In this document: positions 48,157 to 57,768 of the stretch, in pieces
Position numbering within the stretch: the stretch's first letter is position 1
How the letters are laid out: every line of letters begins with the position of its first letter
DNA from: Lampropedia cohaerens
GTDB lineage: Bacteria; Pseudomonadota; Gammaproteobacteria; Burkholderiales; Burkholderiaceae_C
NCBI RefSeq assembly: GCF_001005215.1
Contig: NZ_LBNQ01000009.1
Coordinates: 186,001-250,000, forward strand
Reading direction: 5' to 3'
Length of the DNA: 64,000 bases
Program-made: the position numbers and the translations under genes
The notes under the pieces: model-generated
Told to the model about the DNA's origin: nothing
What the model saw: only the letters and a program-made list of their open reading frames with translations
Database searches by the model: none

Positions 48157-49320
48157 TTAGATCAGTACCAGGTTGTCCCGGTGCACCATTTCCGGCTCGG
48201 CAATGTAACCTAGCAGGTGCTCGATGTCCTCGCTGGAATGCCGGCTGAGTTTGCGGGCTTCCTCGGCGCTGTAGTTCGCCAGGCCCCGGGCGATCTGTGT
48301 GCCCGATTCATCCTCGATGCCGATTACCTCGCCGCGCGTGAAGCTGCCCTTGACGGCCACGATGCCGACCGGCAGCAGGCTTTTGCCTTCGTCGCGGATC
48401 TTGCGTACAGCTCCCGCATCCAGTACCACTGAGCCGTGCAGTTGCAGGTGGTCGGCGATCCACTGCTTGCGGGCCTGCAGCTTGTGCATCGGGGCGTAGA
48501 GCAGTGAGCCAAGATTGTGCTCGCCCGCCATCAGCCTGGGCAGAATGTCCGGCTCGCGGCCCCAGGCGATGATGGTGGATGCCCCTGAGCGCGCGGCGCG
48601 CTTTGCGGCGAGGATCTTGGTCAGCATCCCGCCAGTGCCGATATTGGTGCCGGCCCCCCCGGCCATGGCTTCGAGCGCCGGATCGCCCGCGCGGGCCAGG
48701 TGCACCTTGCGCGCTTGTGGGTCCTTGCGCGGATCGGCGGTGTAAAAGCCATTCTGGTCGGTCAGGATGACCAGCAGATCGGCCACGACGAGGTTGGCAA
48801 CCAGCGCCCCCAGCGTGTCATTGTCGCCAAAACGGATTTCGTCATTGACAACCGTGTCGTTCTCATTGATGACGGGCACGATGCCGCGTTTGAGCAATGT
48901 CAGCAGCGTCACGCGCGCATTGAGGTAGCGCTCGCGATCGGCCAGGTCGGCGTGCGTGAGCAGCACCTGCGCGCTGCCGAGCTGGTAGTGCCGCAGCATG
49001 CTCTCGTACATCTGGATCAGGCCCATCTGGCCAACGGCCGCCGCGGCCTGCAGTTCATGCAGTTCGCGGGGGCGCCGGCTCAGACCCATGCGCTTCATGC
49101 CCTCGGCAATGGCGCCACTGGAGACCAGGATGACTTCACGCCTGTCGTCGCCTGCGCCATGCACGATGTGGCTGATCTGCCGCGCCCATTCGCTGATGGC
49201 CTGCGCATCCAGCCCCTGGCCCTGGTTGGTTACCAGGCTGGAGCCGACCTTGACAACAATGCGCCGTGCGCGGTGCACGCTGTCCCATGGGGAGGCGTCT
49301 GTAGGCAAAGAGCAGACCAT
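48157..49320 (-). CDS. proB: Glutamate 5-kinase
   Basis: First enzyme of proline synthesis, 387 aa. The amino-acid-kinase domain has [58 protein letters not shown] and [17 protein letters not shown]-terminal PUA domain follows ([20 protein letters not shown]). Start at the ATG 49320; a TTG at 49335 is possible. In many betaproteobacteria proB follows obg; here it is separate. Confidence 0.97.
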   Translation of the reverse strand: MVCSLPTDASPWDSVHRARRIVVKVGSSLVTNQGQGLDAQAISEWARQISHIVHGAGDDRREVILVSSGAIAEGMKRMGLSRRPRELHELQAAAAVGQMGLIQMYESMLRHYQLGSAQVLLTHADLADRERYLNARVTLLTLLKRGIVPVINENDTVVNDEIRFGDNDTLGALVANLVVADLLVILTDQNGFYTADPRKDPQARKVHLARAGDPALEAMAGGAGTNIGTGGMLTKILAAKRAARSGASTIIAWGREPDILPRLMAGEHNLGSLLYAPMHKLQARKQWIADHLQLHGSVVLDAGAVRKIRDEGKSLLPVGIVAVKGSFTRGEVIGIEDESGTQIARGLANYSAEEARKLSRHSSEDIEHLLGYIAEPEMVHRDNLVLI

Positions 49321-49541
49321 CTTGCGTGAGCCCAATCAGTAAAACCCGTAATTCTCGCACGCCGTGGCGAATACGGGCGCTCGGGCATGCCGTGCGCGTG
49401 CTACGCTTGCCGCAGCCCAGACTGGCCGTCTGCGCAAGGTGGGTAACGCTGTCCGGTGCGCTTTTGCCTGGCTGTAGCATCCATGCGAAGATTGCAAACA
49501 GACTTTCGGTGCCGGGCAGGGATGAGAAAGAACGCTACCAG

Positions 49542-50240
49542 ATGCGCATGAGAAATCGGATGAGACCCACAACGCCCCTGGAAAGGACGCGTCCGCTGCG
49601 ACGTCGCAGCGTGGTGCGGGGTCTTCTCATCGGCGCGGCCGTCTGGCCGGTGACGCTCTGGTTGAGCGGCTGCGGACGCCAGGAGCTCGGTCAGCGCGTG
49701 CCGGCAGGAGCGACGGTGCTGGTATTGGGCGATTCACTGGCCGTGGGCGTTGGGGCGCCGCCGCACCAGGCATTTCCGCAGCTGCTGGCGCAGCAGACCG
49801 GCTGGAATGTGGTCAATGGCGGGGTTTCCGGGGACACTTCGGCACAGGCGTTGCAGCGCCTGCCGCAGCTGCTGGCAGGGCACCGGCCTGCGCTGGTCAT
49901 TGTCAGCATCGGTGGCAATGATTTCCTACGGCGGGTGCCGGCGACGCGCACGCGGGCGCAGATAGACCAGATCGTGCAGCTGTGCCAGCAAGCGGGCGCA
50001 CAGGTATTGTTGGTCGGCGTGCCGGGGTTGAACGTGTTGGCGGCCGCAGGGGTGCTGCGCGACCATCCGCTGTATGACGAGATCGCCGAGGAGCGCGGTG
50101 TGCCGCTGCTTGCCGACGCATGGTCTGTCGTACTTGCCAGCGAGGATCTGCGCTCCGACCAGGTGCATGGCAACGCGCAGGGCTACGCCCTGTTTACGCA
50201 GAAACTGCTGGAAGGCCTGCGCAGCGCAGGCATGTTGTAG
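49542..50240 (+). CDS. GDSL/SGNH-hydrolase lipoprotein (arylesterase/TesA-like)
   Basis: SGNH hydrolase, 232 aa, with an N-terminal twin-arginine-like/lipoprotein signal (RRRSVVRGLLIGAAVW, lipobox LSGC near residue 42). Block I VLVLGDSLAVGVG holds the catalytic Ser; later blocks are NGGVSGDTSAQAL, SIGGNDFLRR and DQVHGNAQGYALF (catalytic Asp-His). It hydrolyses ester or thioester bonds; the substrate is unknown. Alternative starts at 49548 and 49560. Divergent from proB. Confidence 0.88.
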   Translation: MRMRNRMRPTTPLERTRPLRRRSVVRGLLIGAAVWPVTLWLSGCGRQELGQRVPAGATVLVLGDSLAVGVGAPPHQAFPQLLAQQTGWNVVNGGVSGDTSAQALQRLPQLLAGHRPALVIVSIGGNDFLRRVPATRTRAQIDQIVQLCQQAGAQVLLVGVPGLNVLAAAGVLRDHPLYDEIAEERGVPLLADAWSVVLASEDLRSDQVHGNAQGYALFTQKLLEGLRSAGML

Positions 50241-50417
50241 CAACCGGTTGAAAAGTAGCGGCGCATCTACGCATGCCTGCGATGTTTGTGAACGCGTGCC
50301 ACGGGCGCGAACGGCCCGGCGCAAAAGCAGGTCGTCAACCGGCGCCTGCTGAAATTGCCACTGCGCGATGGCCGGGCAGGTCAGAAGGGATGGCGCCGCA
50401 TGGGACAATCGCAGCCC

Positions 50418-51263
50418 ATGACCCCACAGCAGTACGTAGAACAAAAGGCGGCCGAGTCGGGCAGCAGCTTTTACTACGCCTTCAAGTTTTTGTCCCCGCA
50501 GCGACGGGCTGCCATCACGGCGTTCTACGCGTTCTGCCGCGAGGTCGATGATGTCGTCGATGAAGTCCATGACTCCGGCGTGGCGGCCACCAAACTTGCC
50601 TGGTGGCAGGCTGAGGTGCAACAGGCCTTTGCGGGGCGGCCAAGCCATCCTGTGACGCAGGCGCTGGTGCCATTGGCTCCGCAGTTCGGCATCGAGATGC
50701 CGCACTTGCTTGCAGTCATTGAAGGCTGTGAGATGGACCTGCACCAGACGCGCTATCTGGACTTTGCCGGCCTCCAACGTTACTGCCATCTGGTGGCCGG
50801 CGTGGTGGGGGAAGTGGCTGCCCGCATATTCGGCCAGCAGCACCCGCAGACCACCCAGTACGCCCACACCCTGGGATTGGCCTTCCAGCTGACCAACATC
50901 ATCCGTGATGTCGGCGAGGATGCGATGCGCGGGCGTATCTACCTGCCGGTCGACGAGCTGCAGCAGTTTGATGTGCGCGCCCATGACATCAGCAATCGGA
51001 GCTACTCCGAGCGCTTTACGGCGCTGATGCGATTCCAGGCCGAGCGGGCGCACCGTCTGTATGACCAGGCGCTTGATCTGCTGCCAGCTGCCGACCGGCG
51101 CAGCCAGAAACCCGGATTGATGATGGCGCATATCTACCGCACGCTGCTGCGCGAGATCGAGCGTGGCGGTTTTCAGGTGCTGCACCAACGCATCCATCTC
51201 ACACCCGTGCGCAAGCTCTGGCTGGCATGGCAGGTGCAGGCCCTGGGCCGGATGCCGCGATGA
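50418..51263 (+). CDS. hpnD: Presqualene diphosphate synthase HpnD
   Basis: Squalene/phytoene-synthase-family enzyme, 281 aa, condensing two farnesyl diphosphates to presqualene diphosphate. Start region MTPQQYVEQKAAESGSSFYY and aspartate-rich motifs REVDDVVDE and IIRDVGEDAMRGRIYLP. A start at 50400 is also possible. It is coupled to hpnE by a 4-nt overlap. hpnC is not adjacent. Confidence 0.92.
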   Translation: MTPQQYVEQKAAESGSSFYYAFKFLSPQRRAAITAFYAFCREVDDVVDEVHDSGVAATKLAWWQAEVQQAFAGRPSHPVTQALVPLAPQFGIEMPHLLAVIEGCEMDLHQTRYLDFAGLQRYCHLVAGVVGEVAARIFGQQHPQTTQYAHTLGLAFQLTNIIRDVGEDAMRGRIYLPVDELQQFDVRAHDISNRSYSERFTALMRFQAERAHRLYDQALDLLPAADRRSQKPGLMMAHIYRTLLREIERGGFQVLHQRIHLTPVRKLWLAWQVQALGRMPR

Positions 51264-52651
51264 GTGCGCGGACGCACGCCAGACGCGTAGCCGTCATCGG
51301 CGCCGGTTGGGCCGGCCTGGCCGCTGCCGTGCATGCCTGCCAGTTGGGTGCGCAGGTGACGCTGTTCGAGGCGGCCAAGGTGGCGGGAGGGCGGGCGCGC
51401 ACCGTGCACCTGCTGCGTGCCGATGGCAGCAGCGTGGCGCTCGACAATGGCCAGCACATTCTGATCGGGGCATACCAGGCCTGCCTGGCGTTGATGGAGA
51501 CGGTCGGTGTGCGCCCACAGCATGTGTTGCAGCGCATGCCACTGGACCTGCGCGACGCCCACGGTCACGGTCTGCGCGTGCCACCCTGGCCGCGCCGGCC
51601 GCAGCTGGCGGGCCTTTATGGCATCGCGCGTGCGTGCGGTTGGACATGGCCGACACGGCTGGCCCTGCTGCGCCTGCTCGCAAGCTGGCAGCGCAGCGGC
51701 TTTGCGTGCCCGCCGGGTACCACCGTGGCGGCGCTGTGCCGGCATGCGCCGGTGCAGTTGATGCAGCAGTTTGTCGAGCCGCTGTGCGTTGCCGCCCTCA
51801 ACACGCCGGTGCAGGAGGCGTGCGGTCAGGTTTTTTTGCGCGTGCTGCGCGACACGCTCGCGGGAGGACCCGGCAGCGCGGACCTGCTGCTGCCCACCAA
51901 GCCGCTGGGTGCACTGCTGGCTGAACCCGCGCTTGTCTGGCTGGCGCGCCATGGGGCGCGCATCCGCTTGGGCGAGCGTGTCACCGCGGTGACGCGCTCG
52001 CGATCTGCTCCCGTCAGGGCCACAGAGCACAGCCGGCCCGGTTGGCAGGTCATGGATGAGCCGTTCGATGCGGTAATCATTGCCACACCCGTTTGGGAAA
52101 CGCGGCGCCTGCTCCATGGTTTGGCCGAAACCGCCGAGGGCATGGGCGATTGCCATGCGCTCGAGCGCTGGTGTGAACAGGCTGGAACGTTGTTTCACGA
52201 GGCCATTGGCACCGTCTACTTGGAGCGGGAGGCAGGCCGAGCCGCCACGCAGCCACTGCTGGAGCGCCCCATGCTCGCACAGCCTGGGGCGGTGGCTCAG
52301 TTCGCATTCGATCGCCAGCAGCTCACCGGTGACGAGGGGATTACAGCTTGGGTAGCCAGTGCATTGAAGACGGACAAGAATGCGTTGCAACAGGCAGTGC
52401 TGGCGCAGGCGCAAGCGATTTCTGCCGATGCCAGTAACTGGCGCGTACTGGCTACCATCGTGGAAAAGCGCGCGACGTTCGTGTGCCACGCGCAACTGCA
52501 CCGTCCACCAAGTCAGCCACTGACACGCTGGCCATCCCTGGCCGTTGCCGGCGATTACGTGGCGGGCCCCTATCCGGCGACGCTTGAGGCTGCCGTGCGC
52601 AGTGGGGCGGCGGCGGCAGGTCGCGTGCTGGTGCATACCATGCGCGTTTGA
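51260..52651 (+). CDS. hpnE: Hydroxysqualene dehydroxylase HpnE
   Basis: FAD-dependent amine-oxidase-type enzyme, 463 aa, reducing hydroxysqualene to squalene. The N-terminal Rossmann motif VAVIGAGWAGLAAAVHACQL precedes EAAKVAGGRART and ALDNGQHILIGAY, which are typical of HpnE. The C-terminal FAD part reads LAVAGDYVAGPYPATLEAAV. Its ATG overlaps the hpnD stop. Confidence 0.92.
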   Translation: MSARTHARRVAVIGAGWAGLAAAVHACQLGAQVTLFEAAKVAGGRARTVHLLRADGSSVALDNGQHILIGAYQACLALMETVGVRPQHVLQRMPLDLRDAHGHGLRVPPWPRRPQLAGLYGIARACGWTWPTRLALLRLLASWQRSGFACPPGTTVAALCRHAPVQLMQQFVEPLCVAALNTPVQEACGQVFLRVLRDTLAGGPGSADLLLPTKPLGALLAEPALVWLARHGARIRLGERVTAVTRSRSAPVRATEHSRPGWQVMDEPFDAVIIATPVWETRRLLHGLAETAEGMGDCHALERWCEQAGTLFHEAIGTVYLEREAGRAATQPLLERPMLAQPGAVAQFAFDRQQLTGDEGITAWVASALKTDKNALQQAVLAQAQAISADASNWRVLATIVEKRATFVCHAQLHRPPSQPLTRWPSLAVAGDYVAGPYPATLEAAVRSGAAAAGRVLVHTMRV

Positions 52652-53005
52652 CGGCTTGATTCGTAGGTATTTGGTGTCAATGCAACAACTCTGTCACAGT
52701 TTGCGACTTATCGGCGCCCGTACGCTGACGCAGCCTGCACGCGGTGGATAATCAAGCCGATAATGAAAAGTGATCCGTAGTCGGCTGGCGACTGTTTTTT
52801 CTCGGCAGCGTGTGTTCCTGTTGCCTTACTGACAGCCCTATACGGATGAAGTGCCGGCTCAGTTTATCAAGTGTCCAGGCGGTTGCTGTGCCATCGGCAG
52901 GTCACGCTTGTGCTCGTACCACCTACGGCATATGGCAGGCCCATCGTCGGGCAACCGTGGATGAATGCTATTCGGCCGACTGTGAGGGAGGTGGCTGCTT
53001 GCCCC
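52652..53005. other. Intergenic region before the glycan locus
   Basis: 354 nt without a convincing gene. An 8-nt inverted repeat TTATCGGC/GCCGATAA (52708-52715, 52756-52763) is separated by 40 nt, and GATAAT at 52759-52764 could be a -10 without a clear -35. GGAGGT at 52986-52995 lies 12 nt or more before the chosen glycosyltransferase start. Confidence 0.35.
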
Positions 53006-53824
53006 ATGATGACGCGCATGCATTCTCAACCTGTTGATCCACCACGCCTGACGATTGCAATCCTGACCTTCAACGAGGAGCGTCTGATAGGACGTTGTCT
53101 GGAGAGTGCGGCATTTGCGGACGAAGTGGTGGTAGTGGATTCCGGCAGCACCGATAAAACGGTCGAAGTTGCGCGATCCTATGGGGCAAAAGTCTTCGTC
53201 CACCCTGATTGGCGCGGATTCGCCGTGCAGCGCAATCGGCTGCTTTCGTACTGCACGGGTGACTTCGTCTTCTTCCTTGATGCCGATGAAGTCATTTCAC
53301 CAGCGTTTCAGCGCGAACTGCAGGCTGTGGTTGCAGCGGATGACCGCCGCGCAGTCTGGTGCGTCCGGTGGCAACTCGTTGCCTTCGGGCGGGTGTTGCC
53401 GCGCACAATGTCCAAGACTTGTGTCGTACGTCTGTTTCCTCGGTGCTTGATCGATCATTTCGAGGGTGTCGTGCATGAGGAGGCCTCATTGACGCAGTCC
53501 GGTGTGCCGCGTCGCATGATGCGGGAGCTGCTGGTGCATTACACCAATCCGGACGTTGCGACATCGCTGGCCAAAATGGTGCAGTATGCAATGCTGGGGG
53601 CATGCAAACGCAAGGCCAGCGGCAAGCGAGGGGGCGTGTTGCGTGGTTTGGCGGCCGGAGGCGTCGCCTTCACCCGCCACTACGTCATCCGGCTGGGTTT
53701 TCTAGGCGGGGGCGCGGGCTTTCTTTATTGCCTGTTCAAGGCGTTGGAGAGTTTTTTCCGTTATGCGGCTCTGCGATACGACTATGAGACGCTCAGTGAC
53801 GACGTGCAGCGCCGCAATGGTTGA
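53006..53824 (+). CDS. GT2 glycosyltransferase, LPS-core WaaE/KdtX-like
   Basis: About 272 aa. The N-terminal GT-A fold reads LTIAILTFNEERLIGRCLES, VVVDSGSTDKTVEVARSYGA and the metal-binding FFLDADEVIS. It most resembles WaaE-type beta-1,4-glucosyltransferases that decorate the LPS core heptose; the exact acceptor is unknown. Several starts are possible (53006, 53009, 53018). It opens the rightward glycan locus and overlaps the ligase gene by 8 nt. Confidence 0.85.
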   Translation: MMTRMHSQPVDPPRLTIAILTFNEERLIGRCLESAAFADEVVVVDSGSTDKTVEVARSYGAKVFVHPDWRGFAVQRNRLLSYCTGDFVFFLDADEVISPAFQRELQAVVAADDRRAVWCVRWQLVAFGRVLPRTMSKTCVVRLFPRCLIDHFEGVVHEEASLTQSGVPRRMMRELLVHYTNPDVATSLAKMVQYAMLGACKRKASGKRGGVLRGLAAGGVAFTRHYVIRLGFLGGGAGFLYCLFKALESFFRYAALRYDYETLSDDVQRRNG

Positions 53825-55178
53825 GATGTGTTCCGTGCCGCAAGGAACTGGATTGGCCAAGGCTACCAGCGTGTGTGCGTTTATGGTTCCGGGCCTGGCG
53901 CTTTGGATGCCTTCCGGATACTCCTGGGGGGCTTTGTTGCTGCTTGTGTTAGCGTTGGGCAGTGTGCATCGCTGGCTACCACGGTCTTTTCACACCGTTG
54001 ACACAGGCACTTGGTTGCTCGGCGCCACGATTCTAGGGATAGGGCTGATTTGGATCGTTCAGAGCGATCCTTCGCTCGGTGCTGCGCGGTGGGATCGTTT
54101 TTCCAAGCTAGCGCTCTCGTTGCCGTGTCTGGTGTACGCGGTGACCTACGCGCCCTCGGTGCGCTCTGTAGTGTGGGGAGTGGCGGTGGGCTGCTGGGGC
54201 GCAGGGTTGATCGCCATGTGGCAGGTGTATGGACTGGGCTTGCCCCGTGCCAATGGGCATACCAATGCGATCCAGTTCGGCAATCTGGCATTGTTGCTTG
54301 GTGCGCTCGCCGCCATTTTCCTTCTGTGTCTATACCAGTATCTGGGCAGGGTACTGCGACTGGGGCTGCTTCTGGGAATCGGGCTTGCCGCGCAGGCATC
54401 ACTGCTCTCGCTGAGTCGAGGTGGCTGGTTGGCACTTGTCTTCCTGCCAGTACTGGCATTTCCGAGTTTGGCATTGGTCGGCTGGCGATCGTTGAAGGTC
54501 GCCGTGCGTCGGCACTGTGTACTTGGACTTTCCCTGTTGGTGCTGGTGAGCGTGCCCATCGTGCTGAACGTGCCCCAGCTGCAAACGCGCATGGCTGCGC
54601 TGAATGCGGAATTGGCTGCTTATCAGCAATCCGGGGATGCCAGCACTTCCATCGGTCATCGCCTGGAGCATTGGCGCCTGGCTTGGCACATGGGGCTAGA
54701 GCGACCATGGCTAGGTTGGGGGGATGCCGGATACTCCTTGCGTAAGCATGAACTGGTCGCTGCAGGCCAGTTCGATGCATCCACGCTGGAGTTTGACCAT
54801 GCGCACAACGAAATGCTGGATATGTTTGCAAAACGAGGTGTGGCCGGATTGACAGCTCTGATGGCGCTGTATCTGGTTCCCCTTGCATTGTTCTGGCCCG
54901 GCGCAGGCTGGCGCAGACGCTGGCAGCAGCATGGCCTGCGCACGCGGGTTGGCGCGGCAGCTCCGGCGCTGCGACTAGGCGGCGTGGCCATTGTCCTTAT
55001 GTATGTGGGCTTTGGTTGGACGCAAGTATTTTTCGCGCATAACAGTGGCGTGATGTTCTACGTTTTTATGCTGATCCTCTTCTGGGCGGCGCTACGTTGC
55101 TTGGAGAAAGCCTCAGTCTCGACAGCCGGGCAACGGAATCGGCCTGGGCCTGTCGATGTGGTCGACACAGTGCCATAA
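53817..55178 (+). CDS. O-antigen ligase-family polysaccharide ligase/polymerase
   Basis: Polytopic membrane protein, about 453 aa, with roughly 11 helices. The large periplasmic loop contains an Arg-rich region (SIGHRLEHWRLAWHMGLERP) and the conserved His in FDHAHNEMLDMFAKRGVAGL, the hallmark of WaaL/Wzy_C proteins. It probably attaches glycan to lipid A-core, or polymerises it. Start at 53817 or 53826. It overlaps the WaaE-like gene. Confidence 0.88.
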   Translation: MVEMCSVPQGTGLAKATSVCAFMVPGLALWMPSGYSWGALLLLVLALGSVHRWLPRSFHTVDTGTWLLGATILGIGLIWIVQSDPSLGAARWDRFSKLALSLPCLVYAVTYAPSVRSVVWGVAVGCWGAGLIAMWQVYGLGLPRANGHTNAIQFGNLALLLGALAAIFLLCLYQYLGRVLRLGLLLGIGLAAQASLLSLSRGGWLALVFLPVLAFPSLALVGWRSLKVAVRRHCVLGLSLLVLVSVPIVLNVPQLQTRMAALNAELAAYQQSGDASTSIGHRLEHWRLAWHMGLERPWLGWGDAGYSLRKHELVAAGQFDASTLEFDHAHNEMLDMFAKRGVAGLTALMALYLVPLALFWPGAGWRRRWQQHGLRTRVGAAAPALRLGGVAIVLMYVGFGWTQVFFAHNSGVMFYVFMLILFWAALRCLEKASVSTAGQRNRPGPVDVVDTVP

Positions 55179-55249
55179 TTGCCCGGATTTGCAGGCCTTG
55201 GACGGCCGTTTCGCTGCCACTGCTGGGTAGCTCTAAGCAAGAAGGATGT

Positions 55250-55486
55250 ATGACCATGACGCAAGCGACAGCCTCCTCCCCCGTGGCCCGTGCAGATGTT
55301 GAAGTGCTGGCTAAGGATCTGAACGAGAACGGTGGAATTTTCTGCCCCAGCCCTCTTGCCGGCATGCAGCTGTGGAATGGCCATCCGCGCGTGTTTCTCG
55401 ATGTCGCACAGACTGGCAGCGCACGCTGCCCGTACTGCGGCACCGTCTATCGGCTAAGGGCGGGAGAGGTGTTTAAAGGTCATTGA
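55250..55486 (+). CDS. Small zinc-finger protein (zf-CHCC, NDUFS6-like)
   Basis: A 78-aa protein ending in the CHCC zinc motif: IFCPSPLAGMQLWNGHPRVF and ARCPYCGTVYRL. Related proteins are accessory Fe-S/complex I-like factors in mitochondria; in bacteria the role is unknown. It lies between the ligase and the GT4 gene and is probably a resident of the chromosome rather than part of the glycan pathway. Start at 55250 with GAAGGATG upstream. Confidence 0.88.
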   Translation: MTMTQATASSPVARADVEVLAKDLNENGGIFCPSPLAGMQLWNGHPRVFLDVAQTGSARCPYCGTVYRLRAGEVFKGH

Positions 55487-55519
55487 GGTGCGCCTTCCCG
55501 CTTACCGGGCGATTATCCA

Positions 55520-56728
55520 ATGAGGGCCTTGGCTGCTGCGCCGCTGTCGTCGGTGAAGGTGCAGGGTGTTCAGACCGTTGTGCGTCGAGCGCGCGTTCTG
55601 CATTTTGTCACCGGAGGATTCTCAGGCGCCACGCAGGTCGCGGCAGATCTGGTGCGAGCGCATCGTGACAACCGTATATTTGAAGCGCGATTGGTATTGC
55701 GTCAGAAACGGCACACCGATCCCCTGCGTATTGAAGCGTTGCGCCGCGAGGGTTTGGAGGTCGATGTCGTCACCGATGCGTTGCATAGCCTCACAATGTG
55801 GCAACTGCGCAGACTTTGTCTGCAGTGGAAGCCAGACATTCTGGTTGCTCATGGCTTCAGCGAGCATCTGTGGGGACGGTTTGCCGGTCTGTGGGCGGGT
55901 GTTCCGCACCTGGTGCACGTCGAACACAACAGCCGCGAACGTTATACCTGGTGGCGACTGGCACAGGCCCGATGGCTAGCTTCGCGCACGGATCGCATCA
56001 TTGGTTGCTCTGAGGGCGTGAAAGCGTCGCTGTTGGCGCTGGGTATGCCGCCGGAGAAGACCATCGCCATTTCCAATGGCATCAAGCTGGAGCCGTATCG
56101 GGAAGCTGCCCTACGACCCCTCGCCCAGCGTGAGCCGGGTATTGTGATGGCAGCGCGTTTTGCCAGGCAAAAGGACCATACAACGCTGCTGAAGGCGTTA
56201 CAGGTACTGCGGCAACGTGGGCTAACGCCGACGTGCTGGTTGCCAGGAGGTGGCCGCACGCGCGTGCGTGAACGCATGGAGCGTCTTGCCAGCAGACTGG
56301 GGGTGCAGGAGCAGGTGCGCTTCCTGGGGTTTCATGGTGACGTGCCAGGCTTGCTAATGCGCAACCGCATTTGCGTGCTTGCCAGTCATTACGAGGGCAT
56401 GCCGCTGTCGCTGATCGAGGGCATGGCAGCTGGCTGTGTTGTGGTTGGCAGTCAAGTACCTGGTGTCCAGGAAGTCGTGGAGCATGGACGCAACGGCTTG
56501 CTGGTGGCCCACCAGAATGCAGCCTCATTAGCCGATGCCCTGACATTGCTGCTCAGTGACGATGCGTTGGCCCAAAGGTTGGCCCAGCAGGGCATGCAAG
56601 ACGCCAGCGCGTTGTACAGTCTGGAGCGGATGACGGCCGCTTATGAGCGAGAATTTGCCGCGATTCTGGACGGGCAGTTGCCACTGCGGGCGGAGGCGAA
56701 CTCGTCGGCGGAGGCCAAGGTATGCTGA
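55520..56728 (+). CDS. GT4-family glycosyltransferase
   Basis: A 402-aa GT-B transferase. The N-terminal domain contains VLHFVTGGFSGATQVAADLV; the C-terminal donor-binding domain has IVMAARFARQKDHTTLLKAL, RVRFLGF-type sequence, and VLASHYEGMPLSLIEGMAAG, the GT4 EX7E region. It ends overlapping the next GT2 gene by 7 nt. Donor and acceptor unknown. Confidence 0.9.
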   Translation: MRALAAAPLSSVKVQGVQTVVRRARVLHFVTGGFSGATQVAADLVRAHRDNRIFEARLVLRQKRHTDPLRIEALRREGLEVDVVTDALHSLTMWQLRRLCLQWKPDILVAHGFSEHLWGRFAGLWAGVPHLVHVEHNSRERYTWWRLAQARWLASRTDRIIGCSEGVKASLLALGMPPEKTIAISNGIKLEPYREAALRPLAQREPGIVMAARFARQKDHTTLLKALQVLRQRGLTPTCWLPGGGRTRVRERMERLASRLGVQEQVRFLGFHGDVPGLLMRNRICVLASHYEGMPLSLIEGMAAGCVVVGSQVPGVQEVVEHGRNGLLVAHQNAASLADALTLLLSDDALAQRLAQQGMQDASALYSLERMTAAYEREFAAILDGQLPLRAEANSSAEAKVC

Positions 56729-57768
56729 TGACGGGAGATGGCGGCCGACCTTGGTTAAGCGTGCTGATACCGGTCTACAACGTTGCGACTTATCTGCGCG
56801 AATGCGTTGAATCGGTGCTGGTGCAGGCGGATCGGGGCGTCGAAATTCTGCTGCTTGACGACGGCTCCACCGACGGCTCTGAACGCATTGCGGCCCATCT
56901 ACAGACGCATTGGCCGCAGCAGATCACGCTGCTGCGGCATGCCGACAATCAAGGGTTGAGTGCAGCGCGTAATTCTTTGATGGCTGCTGCGCGAGGCAGA
57001 TATTTGTGGTTTCTTGATTCGGATGACTTCCTTTTGCCGGGGGCCATCGGGCAGCTGCGCGCCTGCATTCAAAGCCATGCGCCAGAACTGGTGCTGTGTG
57101 ACTTTCAAATGTGGCGCGCCAGGCCGCGTTTGAAGCATCGCCTCCGCGGCGAGTCACACCGCCGCAGTTTCGCAGGTCCGGCAAGGCAATTGGCGCACGA
57201 TCGCGTACAACTCTTGCGAGGCTTGATGTTGACTGGTCAGATGCATGCGTGGTCCAAAATTGCCAGTCGCACGCTGTGGCAGCGCAGCGGCCTGCAGTTC
57301 CCGCGCGGCGCGTACTATGAAGACATGGCAACCATGCCGCGTCTGGCGCTGGCCGCCCGCAGCTTCGCGTACGTGCCAGAGCCTTGGGTGGCTTACCGCC
57401 AGCGTGAAGGCAGCATTCTTTCTTCCACTTCCTTGGTCAAGGCCAGCGATCTGGCTTCAGCTTTGCTGGCATTTTCCGCCGACTATCAAGGGCATGTCGC
57501 ACACGATGGAGTGTTGCGCAATGCCGAGCTGGAGTTCGCCATTGCGCACTTGGCTACACGCAACTTCCTTGGCGCCATGCGTGCTTTCTCTGGCTTACCG
57601 CCTGACCAAAGGCGGGAGAATCCACAAGTGCCGGAACAATTTCTTGCGTACTACCAGACCATCAGTCCGTTGGCTCCACGGGCTTTGTTGCGCGCATACT
57701 TACGCCGGGGCTGGTGGTTGCGCTATTGGAAAGTACGGGGTTGGTTGCAAACGATGAAGGCGCTGTGA
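56722..57768 (+). CDS. GT2-family glycosyltransferase
   Basis: A 348-aa GT-A transferase. WLSVLIPVYNVATYLRECVE opens the fold, DDGSTDGSERI and FLDSDDFLLPGA give the DxD-type metal site. The C-terminal half is unassigned. Overlaps GT4 upstream and the following GT32 gene by 1 nt, so the locus is tightly coupled. Confidence 0.9.
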   Translation: MLMTGDGGRPWLSVLIPVYNVATYLRECVESVLVQADRGVEILLLDDGSTDGSERIAAHLQTHWPQQITLLRHADNQGLSAARNSLMAAARGRYLWFLDSDDFLLPGAIGQLRACIQSHAPELVLCDFQMWRARPRLKHRLRGESHRRSFAGPARQLAHDRVQLLRGLMLTGQMHAWSKIASRTLWQRSGLQFPRGAYYEDMATMPRLALAARSFAYVPEPWVAYRQREGSILSSTSLVKASDLASALLAFSADYQGHVAHDGVLRNAELEFAIAHLATRNFLGAMRAFSGLPPDQRRENPQVPEQFLAYYQTISPLAPRALLRAYLRRGWWLRYWKVRGWLQTMKAL

